Shown here: piece after piece, positions 1-11,900 of the stretch
Numbering within the stretch: position 1 is the first letter of the stretch
Layout of the letters: every line of letters begins with the position of its first letter
Origin: Serilophus lunatus
Taxonomy: Eukaryota > Chordata > Aves > Passeriformes > Eurylaimidae
NCBI GenBank assembly: GCA_013399895.1
Contig: VXBA01004184.1
Span: forward strand, 415-64,414
Direction of reading: 5' to 3'
Length of the DNA: 64,000 nucleotides
The notes under the pieces: generated by a model
The model's database searches: none
The model's input: the letters and a program-made list of their open reading frames with translations, nothing else
What the model was told of the DNA's origin: nothing
Program-made: the position numbers and the translations under genes

Positions 1-475
1 GCTGACCCTCTGGGATGTAACACGGGGGCACAGGTGTCCAAACCATGATATATATTTCTCCAGTATAGTCTGAGTCAATTACACCAGGCATTACAAAAAT
101 GCCCATCATTGTTGTAGATGATCTACCATGGAGTCCATGTCCCAACGGGCCGTGTACTCCAGCAGGTATTGCACCTACTTCTGTTGATTTTAAAATTACT
201 GACTTTGTGGAGGCCAAATCCAGCCCTGCTGACCCTGCCGTGGCAGGGATGAGGTCTGTGATTGGCCTTGTTGTGCTGATGACGTTGGTGTTGCCTGGGG
301 TTGTTGTGAGAGGGGTTCTTGTGGTAACGGTGACTGCACTGGGGCAGGCAGTGCTAGAAGCTGTGGTGACGGGGCCATTGAATACGGCTGGTAATACGGC
401 ACCATCACTGGCCATACGGCTTGTCTCGCATTTGTTTGGTAGAATGGGGCGCGTGAGCTCGCCCCCCGATATCCG
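1..475 (-). CDS. Endogenous retrovirus pro frame, dUTPase domain (partial, runs off the left edge)
   Basis: This minus-strand frame is open from the frameshift point at 475 to the window edge and lies in the -1 frame relative to gag. It carries the conserved trimeric dUTPase motifs in order: an ATAGSAGLDL motif 1, a GRSS motif 2 and a PGVIDSDYTGEI motif 3. In betaretroviruses dUTPase is the N-terminal part of the Pro polyprotein, ahead of the aspartic protease; the protease (DTG) would lie beyond the left edge and is not seen. The first roughly 75 codons, overlapping gag, are Thr/Pro/Ala-rich and look like linker. No stop interrupts the visible part. The family assignment is firm; whether the element is active cannot be judged from this fragment. 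Confidence 0.8.
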
Positions 476-1056
476 TTTCCCTGGTCTATGGGATTCCCAT
501 TAGTATTAAAACGAGACCTACATTCATTAGCCCAATGCCTGCCTTTACCACATTTCGGACACACTGATGGAGGCAATACCTTTGTCCCTACTATTTTGTG
601 AGGACAATTTCTTTTCATGTGATCATTTCCTCCACAGTGATAACAAGCCCCTCTATTTTCTTTTTGATTGTTATTAGATTTTAGCTTTGATGCAAGAGCT
701 GTTGCTAATTGTGTGCTCTGATAGTCAATTAAGCCTATATTTTGACAGGCTCTTACCATCTCTGTTATATCAGTTACATCTTTACTTCTGAGAGGCAATA
801 TTGCTCTCTTACAATCTGAGTTAGCATTTTCGTATGCTAACTGTCTTAATAGCATATCCCTTGCCTCATCACTTTGCATTTGCTTTGACAATGACAGTGA
901 CTCTTGTACACGACCTAAAAATGTGGCAAATGGCTCTGTTGGCCCTTGTAATACCTTTGTGAAAGAACTGACATTTCTTGGAGCAACAAAGCACTGAGTA
1001 ATCAACTCAAACCAATGGAACCTTGTACAAGCAGGATTGAATACAAGAGTGTCTTG
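196..1056 (-). pseudogene. Endogenous class II retrovirus gag, 5'-truncated (capsid C-terminus and nucleocapsid)
   Basis: The frame has no proper start: it opens just after a stop at 1057-1059, so matrix and the capsid N-terminal domain are missing. The visible part begins in the capsid C-terminal domain. A major homology region (QGPTEPF followed by F, L, V and L at the usual spacing) is followed by two CX2CX4HX4C zinc knuckles, about 28 residues apart, which bind genomic RNA. The tail is Gln/Pro-rich and overlaps the pro frame for about 280 bases. Two knuckles with a downstream dUTPase in pro fit a betaretrovirus-like (ERVK-type) element. I cannot find the rest of gag between 1060 and 2190, so the element is broken or its junction with host DNA lies near 1010-1060. 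Confidence 0.8.
446..481 (-). promoter_or_regulatory. gag-pro -1 ribosomal frameshift signal (slippery GGGAAAC plus stem-loop)
   Basis: On the minus strand the heptamer GGGAAAC occupies 481-475, with gag codons GGA and AAC in the register needed for tandem slippage (G GGA AAC). Nine bases later a GC-only six-base-pair stem can form between 465-460 (GGGGCG) and 451-446 (CGCCCC), closing an 8-base loop. Slipping back one base enters exactly the open pro/dUTPase frame. The same heptamer is the known gag-pro slip site of simian betaretroviruses (SRV-1/MPMV). Whether the stem extends into a pseudoknot was not worked out. Confidence 0.75.
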
Positions 1057-1060
1057 TTAG

Positions 1061-2190
1061 AAGTATAACAATTAAATAAGAAAGCTATTCAGAAAACTAA
1101 AGGGTGTAAGCGAGAGTTGTGACTGGAAGAGTGTTGAATTGATTAACCAATATAAGGCTGAGACTTACAGTGTGTGTGAAAACACAGAGTAGGGACATCT
1201 CTCTGACCTGGTGCCCAGGACTCTCAGGAGTTGTTCAGAGTTTGCATGCTCAAAGTGCCCCCTGGAGAGTCCACTCACAGGTTGCTTAACCGCCTTCAGG
1301 TTAAAAATTTGTAAGATATTTATTTGGTAATGCTCATATTGCTTTGATTCATTAAGATAGTGATCTGGCAGAACTGAGTACAGCTGTTCCAAGAGCATAA
1401 CTCTTAAAAACAGTTCTTCCTTTGGATTCAGAAGGTGATTACTCCACTAAGAGCAGCACTTGGCACTTGTTCATTGGTCAAACAGTAACAAAAGCTTAAT
1501 GACCATCCGGGAAAATAACCAGGCAATGGCATGCTCAGTCAGAATGGGAAGAGCTGTGAAATCAATTTCAGGAAATTCTCTGTGACAAGCAAAACAAAAG
1601 CCCCAAACCCATCTTACCAGCCACATATGTAATGGGCAAAGCACTTGACACGAACCTTCATAGCTTGGCACCGAGTCCCACTTGGCAGTCACGAGTGTCC
1701 TAAGTCAATGTGATTTTGCTGCAGTATTAATATTTCAAGGTCCTTTACTCAAGCAAATTCATAGGCAGCCATAAAAAATCCTGTAGTGCTACATAAACTG
1801 TAATCATCCCTGGTTACTCCCACCTAATCTTAAGAAGGGAGAGCCCTAAATGAAATGGAGCTATCTGGAACTGTTTAATATTAATTTATTTTCTTGTATC
1901 AGTTTTGTTTGACTATAAACCCAATTCTTGGATCTGTATCTGAAAAATAAGCAAAGTCTCTCTTGGAATATCCCAGGGGTTTGCTAGGAATTGGTTCGGC
2001 ATGCAGTGAAATGCCTGCATTCAGAGCTTTTCCTTATCACCAAAAACCAAACCAAAACAAAAAAAAGGATGCAAAATAGTCCTAGAAGTGAATTTTCAGT
2101 CATTTAGCTATTTTTTTCCAGTACTGAAGAGCGGGTAAGGGAAGGTTTGACTGCTTGCTGAACACCCCATGATACTGCTCATGATGGTGT
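1061..2190. other. Non-coding stretch beside the retroviral remnant
   Basis: No retroviral, host coding or repeat family was recognised. The short open frames here lack domain character. The expected 5' gag, leader and LTR of the neighbouring minus-strand element are not evident, so this is probably host sequence or strongly decayed. Confidence 0.4.
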
Positions 2191-2194
2191 CTGA

Positions 2195-2850
2195 ACACTT
2201 GGACACACCCGTGAGTATTGTGCAGCCCTTCAGAAGGACCTCAACAGGCTGGAGAGATGGGCAGAGAGCAACTGTCTGAAATTCAACAGAGGTAAATGCA
2301 GGGTCCTGCACCTGGGGAGGAATAACATGGAGAACCAGCACAGGCTGGGAGCCGACCTGCTGGAGAGCAGCTCTGTGGAGAAGGACCTGGGGGTCCAGGT
2401 GGATAACAAACCATTTCTGAACCAGCTGGGTGCACTGGGAAGCAAGAAAGCCAGTGGGACTCTGGGGTGCGTTTGGAAGAGCATTTCCATAAGGTCAGGG
2501 AGGTGATCCTGCCCCTCCATTCAGCTCTAGGGAGGCACATCTGGGGTGCTGTGTCCAGTTCTGGGCTGCTAAGGAGAAGAGAGATATGGAGCTCCTGGAG
2601 CATGTCCAGCGGAGGCCACAGAGATAATTAAGGGACTGGAGCATTTCTCTTATGAGGAAAGGATGAAGAGATGCTGAGAGGGGACTTCCTGTCTACCAGT
2701 ATCTGAAAGTAGGGTATCAGGACATAGCCAGGCTCTGCTTGGAGGTGTCCAGAAATGAGACAAGAGCCAATGTGCAGAAGCTGATGCACAGGAAAGTTCA
2801 CTTGAATATGAGTTAGAGAAAGCTGAATAATTTCTGAAAGTCGATTTTTG
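2195..2850 (+). repeat. CR1 LINE fragment, 3' part of the reverse transcriptase frame
   Basis: The plus strand encodes degraded C-terminal CR1 ORF2 sequence: the run QKDLNRLERWAES is followed by KFNRGKCRVLHLGRNN and EKDLGVQVDNK, all typical of avian CR1. Farther on, the frame is lost by indels, but CR1-like nucleotide stretches continue to about 2850. The ends are approximate. It is an inactive 5'-truncated copy. Confidence 0.85.
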
Positions 2851-5800
2851 TTGTTGCTGTTTCTGCACCCAGTAATGGCAATTTATTTTTGCCGAAGTCT
2901 TTGCCTGGGAAAAAAATTGAAGCCTCCCAAATGTTTAGGAAAGGTTAGAAACCTTTCAGGGCTATCTTTCTGGAGGATGCTGAGTAGTGGCAATCCCATT
3001 TCTCAAGCTGTTATTCCTGCTACTATTGCTACTGTGAAATCCAGCCATGAGTCTTCTGTCAAAACAGCTGGGAAAGCACAGAGAGGCCAAATTGGTTGGC
3101 TGCACTTACAGGAGATAAGGTACTGGCAAGGTACTGAATGACAGTATTTTTATTTATAGCTACAACATCCTGCATGTTTCCAAACAGCATCAGAGCAGTT
3201 ACAAGCTGCTTTCTGGAGCAGATTTGCAGATGATGTTTGCCACAGGTCATGGGGTTAGTGGAACAAAAACTAACAATTTGTGTTGAAAACATAAATATGT
3301 ACCACAAGCCACTAACTCTTTAACACCTCAAAGACACGCACAAAACCAGATTTTTGTACTCTAAGACAGAATAGATTCTTGCATTTACAGTTACAGAGTT
3401 GCATAATTATTATTAAAGTAGAAATTCACACTGAAATTTAATAATACACCTAGAGACAATATCAAAGGAAAAGACGAACTGAAAAATTCCTCATGTGCTT
3501 TCTAACCTGAAAATAACAAACCACCCTTTAAAAATGTTTGCTTGGGAATCAATAATTGTTTTGTATTCCTTAGCAGTAAGTGCATCCACTGCTTTTATTT
3601 CATCCACTAATATAACCTCAGTAAAAGCCTCAATTTATGGGTTCAGCATCTGTATTTTAAAACAATTTGTGTTATTCAGGTTATTAGTACAATTTTGGCT
3701 TAGGGATATAAAAAGAAATAGGTTGTGTAGTAATGTGTGAGTATGAGGAGGTTTTTGTTAACCTTGCAAAGAAAAAATAAACTCACATCCCTGGAAGGAA
3801 AAGACAGCTTGATCACCTGAAAATCAAAAATATCCCTTTGGAACAGGGACTCTGGTAGTGATGTGCACAGACTGCTCTGCGGTGGTGAGGAGTTGGAGAT
3901 GGAAACCAGGCTGAAGGACATGGCTGTGCTGAGCTGTCCAGCCCTGCTGCTGGTGAATGTCTTCTGCCTCCAGGAGGGCACCTGGAGGGCTTCAGTGTTT
4001 GGTGGTAAAAGCAAAGGTTTAAATGTTGGAATGGCAAGGACTTTTGATTGCTTGGTGTGCATTGGGGTGGCTCAGTAAAGGAAGTGGAGAGGCACCATCC
4101 TTTGGGGCTGTTTGGAGAAATCCAGCGTGGGCTGCTTGGGGAATCTGCTGATATTGGATAGTCATTTCTCAGTACTGTGCTCTCCTAAATGAAAAACTTG
4201 GCTTTAGTATTGTCAGAGGTTTGATCTGGGGCTAGATGTTTTTGCTTGCAGGAATTATAGGGAAATTCCTGCATCCTCACTCCTGGGCAGCTGCAGTTGG
4301 TGGCTGTGCTGAAGTCCTCAGATACTTGTTCCTGAACATGACTCGTGGAATCATTAAGGTTGGAAAAAAACCTTGAAGACCATAAAGTCCAACCATCAGC
4401 CTCATGTGGAAAGATGCAACATGGGTAATTTGAAATGGACCCAACTCATACAGTGATCAAAAAATCCAATTAACTTATTCTCCCACATTACTCACTCATC
4501 CAGACCCTTGTGTTGGCTAATACAGGGCAATTAAAACACTGTGATACCAGGTTTTGACAGCTGTCTTGGCAGGGGTGTGGATATGCTTTAGTGTGAAACT
4601 CCTGTGAAAGAGGGTATTTTCATGTAGTTTGGGATTTGAAAAGTAATTCCACACAGAAAGGTGCTATTTCATGCTTTCCAATTCCAATCTGGGATGAAAA
4701 TAGAGTCAAAATATTGGAATTGTGCTCAGAGTTGATGTTTATTCCATGTTTTTTGTTTTAAATACTTCCTTCACCTGTACTTCTGAGGCTTTCCAATATT
4801 TTTCTGTTTGGAAAAGACACCATCTTGTCACTTTCCTCCCAAAGATGGTCCAGAAAGACGATCCTGTAGAAGGTTCCCAACCAGCTTTCCTGGTGGGGTC
4901 ACTGAGACTTGTTCTGGGTAAAAACACACTGTTCCACTACTGCCCAGTGCAGCAGGGTTTCACTTGATGTACTTCCATGCAGCTGCTCTGTTTGCAGCCT
5001 ATGCTGACTAGCTTCACAAGTACCCAGATAAACACACTTCTAGAAAGGGCTGGAATCACTCTTGCACACTTGTTTTCCTAATACTTACAAACTGGGAGAA
5101 TTCCAGACTGAAGCTTTCCAGCTGAGAACTGTGTATTCAGAGAGTTTCTTCTTCTGGGTGTTAGGAAGATGCTATTCTTCGGTGCAATAATTTTGTGAGC
5201 TAATGATTTTAAAGAAGTCTCTAAAATACTTGTTTTCTTACGCTTCAGCTGCAATTTCTATACTTTGAAACATATCTAATATATGCACTTTAAATTTCAG
5301 TAGGGCTTTAATTTGCAACTGCAGTTCTTCATAATCTGTTCAGGTTTGTATTGAAAAGTGATGTGAGACTTTAAGAAACAGCACAATCCAAACCAGAGAG
5401 AGACCATCTGCAAGTTGATAATTCTCTGCTGGAGCACCTGTTTGCCTCCCCTCTTTGCCTGTAGGTTGTTTCTTTGAGCTGTTCTACAGCACAGCTCTCT
5501 GGATCTGTTTTTTTGGGGGTGGGTTGGGTTTTTTTTTATTTGGCTGGGTTTTGGCAGAAAATCTTTAGAACATGGGTTTTGCTGCTGCTTTTTTAGCCTT
5601 TTTCTAGAGGCATCTGTGGATTTTTTATTTTGTTTTCTTCCAAAACTCCTGGTATTAGATGAAGGAAGAGTGCTTGATAAACAGAGCAATGGCTGATTAG
5701 TGAAACCAGCCTCTGAGGAAGCAGACGGGCAATTCTTCATTAGCAACAAAGCTGCAAATTGAGGTTATTTGTCAAAACTCTCACATCTGGACTCCAGCTC

Positions 5801-7459
5801 CCAAAGGCAGTGGCAGGGTGTGTTGTTGGCCTGGCTCAGGTGTTGCAGGGGTCCACCAGCACAGCTCCTTCAGCTGCCAGGGTGTCTCCCAGAGGTGGGC
5901 ACGTGTTTCCAGCAGGGTCCAGGCTCTCAGCCAAGGGTTGTCCATCCGAGGCAGCTGCAATGTCACCCTGTGCCTGCTGCAAGGCATGGCAGGACCTGGG
6001 AAAGGACTTGGTGGAATTCCCGGTGGATTTATTGCATCTCAGAAGCACCAAAAAGCACCTGTAAAACTGTCACATGCACAAAGAGAACAGCAAGTTAGCA
6101 GGAATTTTATTCATGTCAATTTTTATAAGACAAGCTTCATCTTATGGTCTTTAGATTCATTTAAGTTCCTAGAATGGTCCTGAAACAACACGGATGTAAT
6201 AATATTTTGTATTGGAAGTTAAAATGTTTTGTAGAAAAAGTTTGTGCTAAGAGACCTTGACCTCACAACAAGTAGTACAGAGGGGAGAGAGCCAGAAACA
6301 ACTTTTGGACAGGCCCGTAACTGTTGTTCTGTGTTTTTATTTAATACAGATATTACTGACCGTATAGCAATGCAGAGAAGGGACTAAACACTCTTCAGCC
6401 TGTTTCCAGGTTTGTAGGATCCCATTACCTGACTGAGCTGGCGCAAACACTGCCTGCAGTGGCACGGAGATTTTGGGGAGCTGGCGGATTACTCGTGCTG
6501 GGCTGCAGCCAGTTTATGGACATAGACCATTACTGAAAGCATGATATGGATTGAGCTAATCGAATTGCCAGTGAAAGTGATGCTGGCTGGTTTGTGTTTG
6601 ACCAGAGAAAAGGTGAAAAGTTGTTTTAAGTTCTCAGAAGGGGTTGGTTCAACATCTATTGTCAGAGGGATTTTTTCAGTTGCATGACAAAATATAGGGT
6701 GCATCTGAGAGCAGAGGGAAATCTGATCAGGATGAGGTTAAGGAAACTGCCTGTAGCAGAAGAAATGTGTATTTTAGGTGTTACAGATTGTTACATGGAC
6801 TCCCCACGGCTTCAGGGTCAAACACTGATAGCTGATCTCTCTGTGGTCAAGAGTCCAAAATGACATTAGTGGTAATTCTTTGTACAACACAGCTGATACA
6901 ACAACCTCTGACAACACTTGCTATTAACAGCCAAGTGGAAAAATCATGCAGCTTTTTCATCAGAAGACTTGCTTGCTGGGGAAAATGACTCTTTAAATTT
7001 TTGTGTCAGCTGAGATTCCTTACTTTGTAATAAAAATAATTATAACACTTTCATCAGCCTCTCACCACTGAGAACTGAAATATTAAGCAGCTTGAAAACT
7101 TGTGAGGAGTACTGCCTATTTTCTGGTTTTTGCTTCCCCCCCTCCCTTCATGGTCAAGTTCATGTGGGTGAGTAAAGCTCTTTCCAGTTACCTTTCTGTG
7201 GTTGCTTAATCCCCAGTAAATTTCTGTTACCGCTTGAGAGTATCTTTAATCTGTTTAACCTTCACCCAGTCCTTGCCTGGAGGCATTTGCTCCACGTGAA
7301 TGTTATTTTATCTGGTCTGTTCTCGGATTTTATCCAGTGTGATTAGAGATTTCTGAACATTTGCCAAAGTAGGGTCATAAGCCTGGACATAGAATCGTCT
7401 CAGAAATACCAGAAAAGTAGAGGGAAATGGCAGCTGCATGAGATACCAAGGTATCTCCT
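2851..7459. other. Intergenic sequence downstream of the opsin gene
   Basis: Mostly AT-rich unique-looking sequence. One short CR1 3' end lies at 4343-4405. I see no convincing coding exon. A minus-strand ATTAAA at 7250-7245, about 210 bases past the proposed opsin stop codon, is a possible polyadenylation signal, but this is weak evidence alone. Confidence 0.4.
4343..4405 (-). repeat. CR1 LINE 3' end, short fragment
   Basis: The sequence has the order GGAATCATTAAGGTTGGAAAA, then CCTTGAAGACCATAAAGTCCAACC, which matches the reverse complement of the CR1 3' terminus. Only about 60 bases are recognisable. Confidence 0.7.
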
Positions 7460-7645
7460 TCAGATTTCCATATCATCAGGAATGCTGTCGGTGTTGAACA
7501 TGATTGTCTGGATGACCAGCATCTCCTGCTTGCACTCCAAGTCTGCCTGGCACTTCATGGCTGCAGTGTCCTCTGATCTGAAGTGCTTCTGCTGTCTTCT
7601 CTCTTGAGTGCAGTGAAACCCAGAGTATTGACTTCTTATTCTGTA
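7460..7645 (-). CDS. TMTOPS: TMT opsin, candidate last exon (cytoplasmic tail)
   Basis: Proposed final exon with 61 codons and a TGA stop at 7462-7460. It follows a good acceptor (pyrimidine-rich TTTCTATATTCAG) in phase 0, the phase in which exon 3 ends. The junction would read NKQ followed by YR, similar to the NKQ-FR junction of rhodopsin-type opsins. The tail is hydrophilic, starts with basic residues, has cysteines that might be palmitoylated and ends in DDMEI. With it the whole protein would be 355 residues, a normal length for this opsin class. An alternative acceptor 14 bases upstream, at 7660, would need a different exon 3 donor. I do not recall the tail sequence of avian orthologues, so this exon is less certain than the other three. 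Confidence 0.5.
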   Translation of the reverse strand, partial: YRIRSQYSGFHCTQERRQQKHFRSEDTAAMKCQADLECKQEMLVIQTIMFNTDSIPDDMEI

Positions 7646-8740
7646 CTGAATATAGAAACCTGAGCACTGATTGCTGATTCAATACTAACCGAGCGATGGA
7701 AAACAAGTGACATTTAAAAACAAACCAACAAACAAAAAACCTCCCACAAACAAAATGTAGTGCGTACATAACACTACTGGTCAAAGTTTCTGGTGAATTT
7801 AAGGAGTTCTATCTGGATAAACCCAGTTTAATTTGTGTCTACCTGCTGCCTCTCAGCAACGTGTTTAGTAAAAAGATTAATTATCTGTAGAAAACACCTC
7901 CACACAGTCTGTGTTGTTTCAGAGCGATCTTTCTAGCCCGTGCACACATTATGCCTGTGATTTTTAAACTGCCTCTCTTGTTTTAACCAGGATTGCTCAT
8001 ATTTGAAGTGAGACAGAGCTATCCTTCATGTGTTGGTGTGCTCGGGGGCTTTTCCTCTGGTAAGGGGTGGCCACAGCTCTTCAATGTATCAGGCAATTTC
8101 ATGAGAGAATTTATTTTACAGTTAAATAATAAACAAGAAGAGAAAGAAATGCTCCTGTTACAGGGAAGACATCAAGGAGTTCTGCAGGTGGCTGAGCACG
8201 AGCAGAGAAGGCAACGCACTCCCTGGAGTTATTAGTGACAGTGAGTGGAGCTGATGGATGATGTCATGAAAATTTTTACTCCCTAGGAATTTCTCATATC
8301 CCAGTAAAAACACCCCCAGTTACTGCCAGACTTAAATCAGTCTTTCACCATCAACATTTGTTTTTAAGTGAGAGTGAGCAATTTACTATCTTTGCTTCCT
8401 AGTAGTTTCCAAAAATCATTTCAAGTGGAGGATTTGCTGGAACTGGAGAAATGCATTATCCACCTGCTATAATACCAGTAATGCAAAGATCAATGCATTG
8501 TGCCTGAGCGAGTGGGCTGATGGAGCTGAAGGTGGCTGAGGTACTGGACTAGCTCTGATACCCTCTGCTTGTTCTCTGTAGATCTCTGTTCATCTTCACT
8601 TTTATCCTGCATCCCTGTGCAAGGGGCTACCCCAGTCTGTTGTGTGCTGTCCCTGCTCCAGGGTCACTTGTTTTTTCCCCTTGGCATTTCTCTACTCTTT
8701 GTATATGTTTGATTAAACAGAAGGATGACATTTTACTGAC

Positions 8741-8974
8741 CTGCTTGTTCAGAAATACGTAGATGATGGGGTTGTAGATTGTACTGCTCTTGGCAAGGAT
8801 GGATGGGATGATGCTGGCTGCAGGGGTGATGAGCCCAGGTTTCCCAAAAGTGGCTATGAGGGCCACAGCTGCATAGGGCAGCCAGCAAAGGAGAAAGCAA
8901 ACGACCATCACCACCACCATGATCAGGATGCGCTGCTCCCGTGTCCGGCCCGTCCCTTTATTGATGGCACTCGC
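8741..8974 (-). CDS. TMTOPS: TMT opsin, exon 3 (TM6 and TM7)
   Basis: A 78-codon exon in phase 0 at both ends, bounded by acceptor CTCTCTCCCACCCAG and donor CAG/GTCAGT. It encodes the end of intracellular loop 3 (GTGRTREQR), TM6 with the CWLPY motif, and TM7 with the retinal-attachment lysine in ILAKSSTIYNPIIY. In the assembled protein this is Lys278, six residues before Asn284 of NPIIY, the same spacing as Lys296 to Asn302 in bovine rhodopsin. Lysine and NPxxY are intact, so the gene should bind chromophore. The loop and the PGLITPAAS stretch before TM7 match TMT opsins more closely than OPN3 or visual opsins. Confidence 0.88.
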
Positions 8975-11900
8975 CTGGGTGGGAGAGAGAGGCACAAATA
9001 CGCCATCAGCACTGCTTGTTCTGGGAGCAGGTGATGGTGCATGAGGCTCCTGGGGGGGACACACTAAGGGCAGGGTTGGCAGTGTTATCTGAAATGTTCT
9101 GGCTGCAGAAGAGGTGCCCAGTGTGGTATGTTATGTACCCAGAGTGTGTACCTAACAGCTGGAACAGGATCAGGAACAGTGCTCTTCACCTACAATAGCC
9201 TTCTCCAGTTTTCTCTAAGTTACAGCATTTAGTGGGAGTACCTTGGGCAGGAGGGAAAAAGAAGAAGGAGCCTGCCCTGGCCCAGCTGGCCTTGGGTAAC
9301 AGCTGATCCCAGTGCTACCAGAACAGCTACTTGTCTGAGCCCTGCCAGGAATGATGCCTCCCAGCCAACAGTGAAATGCCCTGTGCCCAGAGTGTGCTGG
9401 GATAGGACAGGACACAGGTAACAACATGCAGAACCAACCTCTGAGAGAACTTTCTCCTCTGAACCCATTTGCCAAGTCAGTAGCTGAATTAAACACATTT
9501 ACAACAGGCTCCTTCCCTGGATGTGGGGCTCACGCATAATTGTAAGTAAATCCTACTGTGTATAAATAGTGCTGCCCTGTGCCTCACCCTTGTTTCCTAG
9601 TTTTCAGTATGTTTTGAAAACCGGACCTTTCCCTGACTGCTGTGTAAGGCCTGCACTGCAAAGTGCTGCACTAAGCACGAGGAGCTAATTACTACAAGCA
9701 GTTTTATGGGGAATCTGTCAGGATGCATTTGTGTGCTGGAAGTCGCCTTGAGACTAATTAAAAAACCTAACCAAAACTGTTCAAAAAATAGAACATATCT
9801 GTAATTGCCTGCTGAGGGAACTCGAATACCAAGTACTTTATAAATATCCTGTTAATGTGCAAATGAAATCTTGTATGACACTTGTCTGTGATTTAAAAGG
9901 GAAAAAAAGCGCAATTTGCCACTAGGCAAATAAAGATATTAATCAAAATATTTCCATTAGTGAGAGGTGAATATTTCATTCAGAGCCACCCACAGGCATC
10001 AGTAGTTTGGTTTTATTCACAGAAATCTCAAACAGAAAGCTCACATTTGTTTTCTTACATTGTACTTCATGTAGTTGCTAAGAATTCTGTATGGTACCTT
10101 CCCTGTGTGTGGATTTTTTGAAAGACTGCCACACCTTGATATAAAATTTTACCAGATGCTCAGGCTGTGTGATGAAGTGGAAACATGTGCAAGAGGGATG
10201 AAGACAAAAGAGGGGCTGCCTTTTATGTACCTGGTTTTTAAGCTCCCCAAAAGAGGCATTGAAAAGCATTGTCAGCTAGCTGCCAAGGTCCTTTACCCCT
10301 ACAAAAATCCCAGTTTCTTTGTGCCTTCCTGAGGATCTCCTGTCTGCCTCCCCCTTCAGGACACCCTGGGGTGGGAGTTGGGTGATGGCTTCTACATGGT
10401 GCACCTTGAAGAAAACCAAAGCTCCTTTTTTGTATCCATTTCTATCAATTTTAGAAAAGGCAAACCAACAACCCCTTCCTTCAGATAAGGTCAGAGATGA
10501 CAAAAGTTTAGCAAATGTTTTCCAGATCCAAATCAGCCTGGCCTGAGGCTGGGCACAGGAGAAGGACTCTGGAGGGATTTCCCATTCAGTAATCGTGAGC
10601 AGGGCTCAGGTCACAGGGAGCTGGTGTAACGCATGGTCTCCACATCTCTTTCTGAATATCCTGATACAGTCTGGCACAGAGCTCAGTGGGGAGAAACAGC
10701 TGCTTTTGGTCACTAGGTTGAACATGGACATAAAGCCAGTGGAGGACTTCTGATGGTGTGTGTTCTACTTGTGCAATGCTCCCTTCTCAGGCAAACCTCT
10801 ACCAGATACTGCTCTCTTGACTTTGAAATATTTTATCCTTTCCTAAAAAGAATGCAAAACTTGCAGTTTTCAGACAGCTGCTACCAGGGAATGGCTTTGT
10901 AGGTGTGCAAGGAAAGTTTCAAATTTCCCTGCCAGCAGCAGGAAATTATTATTTTCATCCTATGAGGCCAGAAAGTTTGAATATCCTCCCACTTCTGTAA
11001 TTCTCCTTGAAGCATTTTTGCTTTCAATTATAAACCTTCCCTAGTCAGTCAAGGAAAGCTGAGATATTCATATTCGAGACACACACAGAAAACTTTTGGA
11101 AAACTAAACTCAGCAACCTTGAAATGTTGCTGCATGTCATCAGCAGATGGTGATTCAGACATACCACACAACTGCATCCAGACTTGCCATTGGATCAGCT
11201 TCTGTAGGTAGACAAAGCCAAGAGCTGTGTGGTGCTGATGAGGAGTGCTGGGGGCTTTTAGTTTAATTTTGTCTTGATAACTTCCAAGGCAAGTCCGAGC
11301 ACAAGTCTGGCCCACGTATCTTGTCTGTAGTTGCTGTCCCCTGGAGGTTGGAAAGTCAGCCCAGGCTGTTCCTGGCTCAGGGCTAACAACAGCAATGCTG
11401 CTGCAGGAATTTACACAGGGTTACCCTGGCAGTGCACTGAGTTGCTGCACAGAGTCCTCTGCTTCTCATTTGGTCAAAAATCTAAACCTCAATCTGCTGT
11501 ACAAGAAATTTGTTTAACAATATCACTATTTCTATAAGTTATTGGTGTAGAAAACAGACGAAAAGTTGTGCTTTTAGAGCTTTATATTTTCTTCACTGGA
11601 AACTGAGTTTCTGTTTCTTCTAAAAGGATCTTTTCAATTTCCTAAAATTTATTATACCTCAGTGTCACTCCTTCCATATATTCCATGTGGTCCAGTGTAC
11701 TGAGCTAGCATGATTGGGGAGTTGGAAGCCTTGGTCACATGTTGCTCTTACAATGTTTTTTTCACATGCTTCCCATAGGTGTTAATTTTTACATGGAAAC
11801 CTAACGAAAGGGTGAGGAATAGCTGGGAATATCTGCGACCATCCACCAAATCAAGTTCCTGACTCCTGGTTCTGTTCGGCATCCAGTCCCTGCCGTGGGC

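Noticed and set aside
99..503. Plus-strand open frame of 134 codons
   Set aside because: It is antisense to the retroviral gag-pro overlap; the minus strand carries clear dUTPase and zinc-knuckle motifs.
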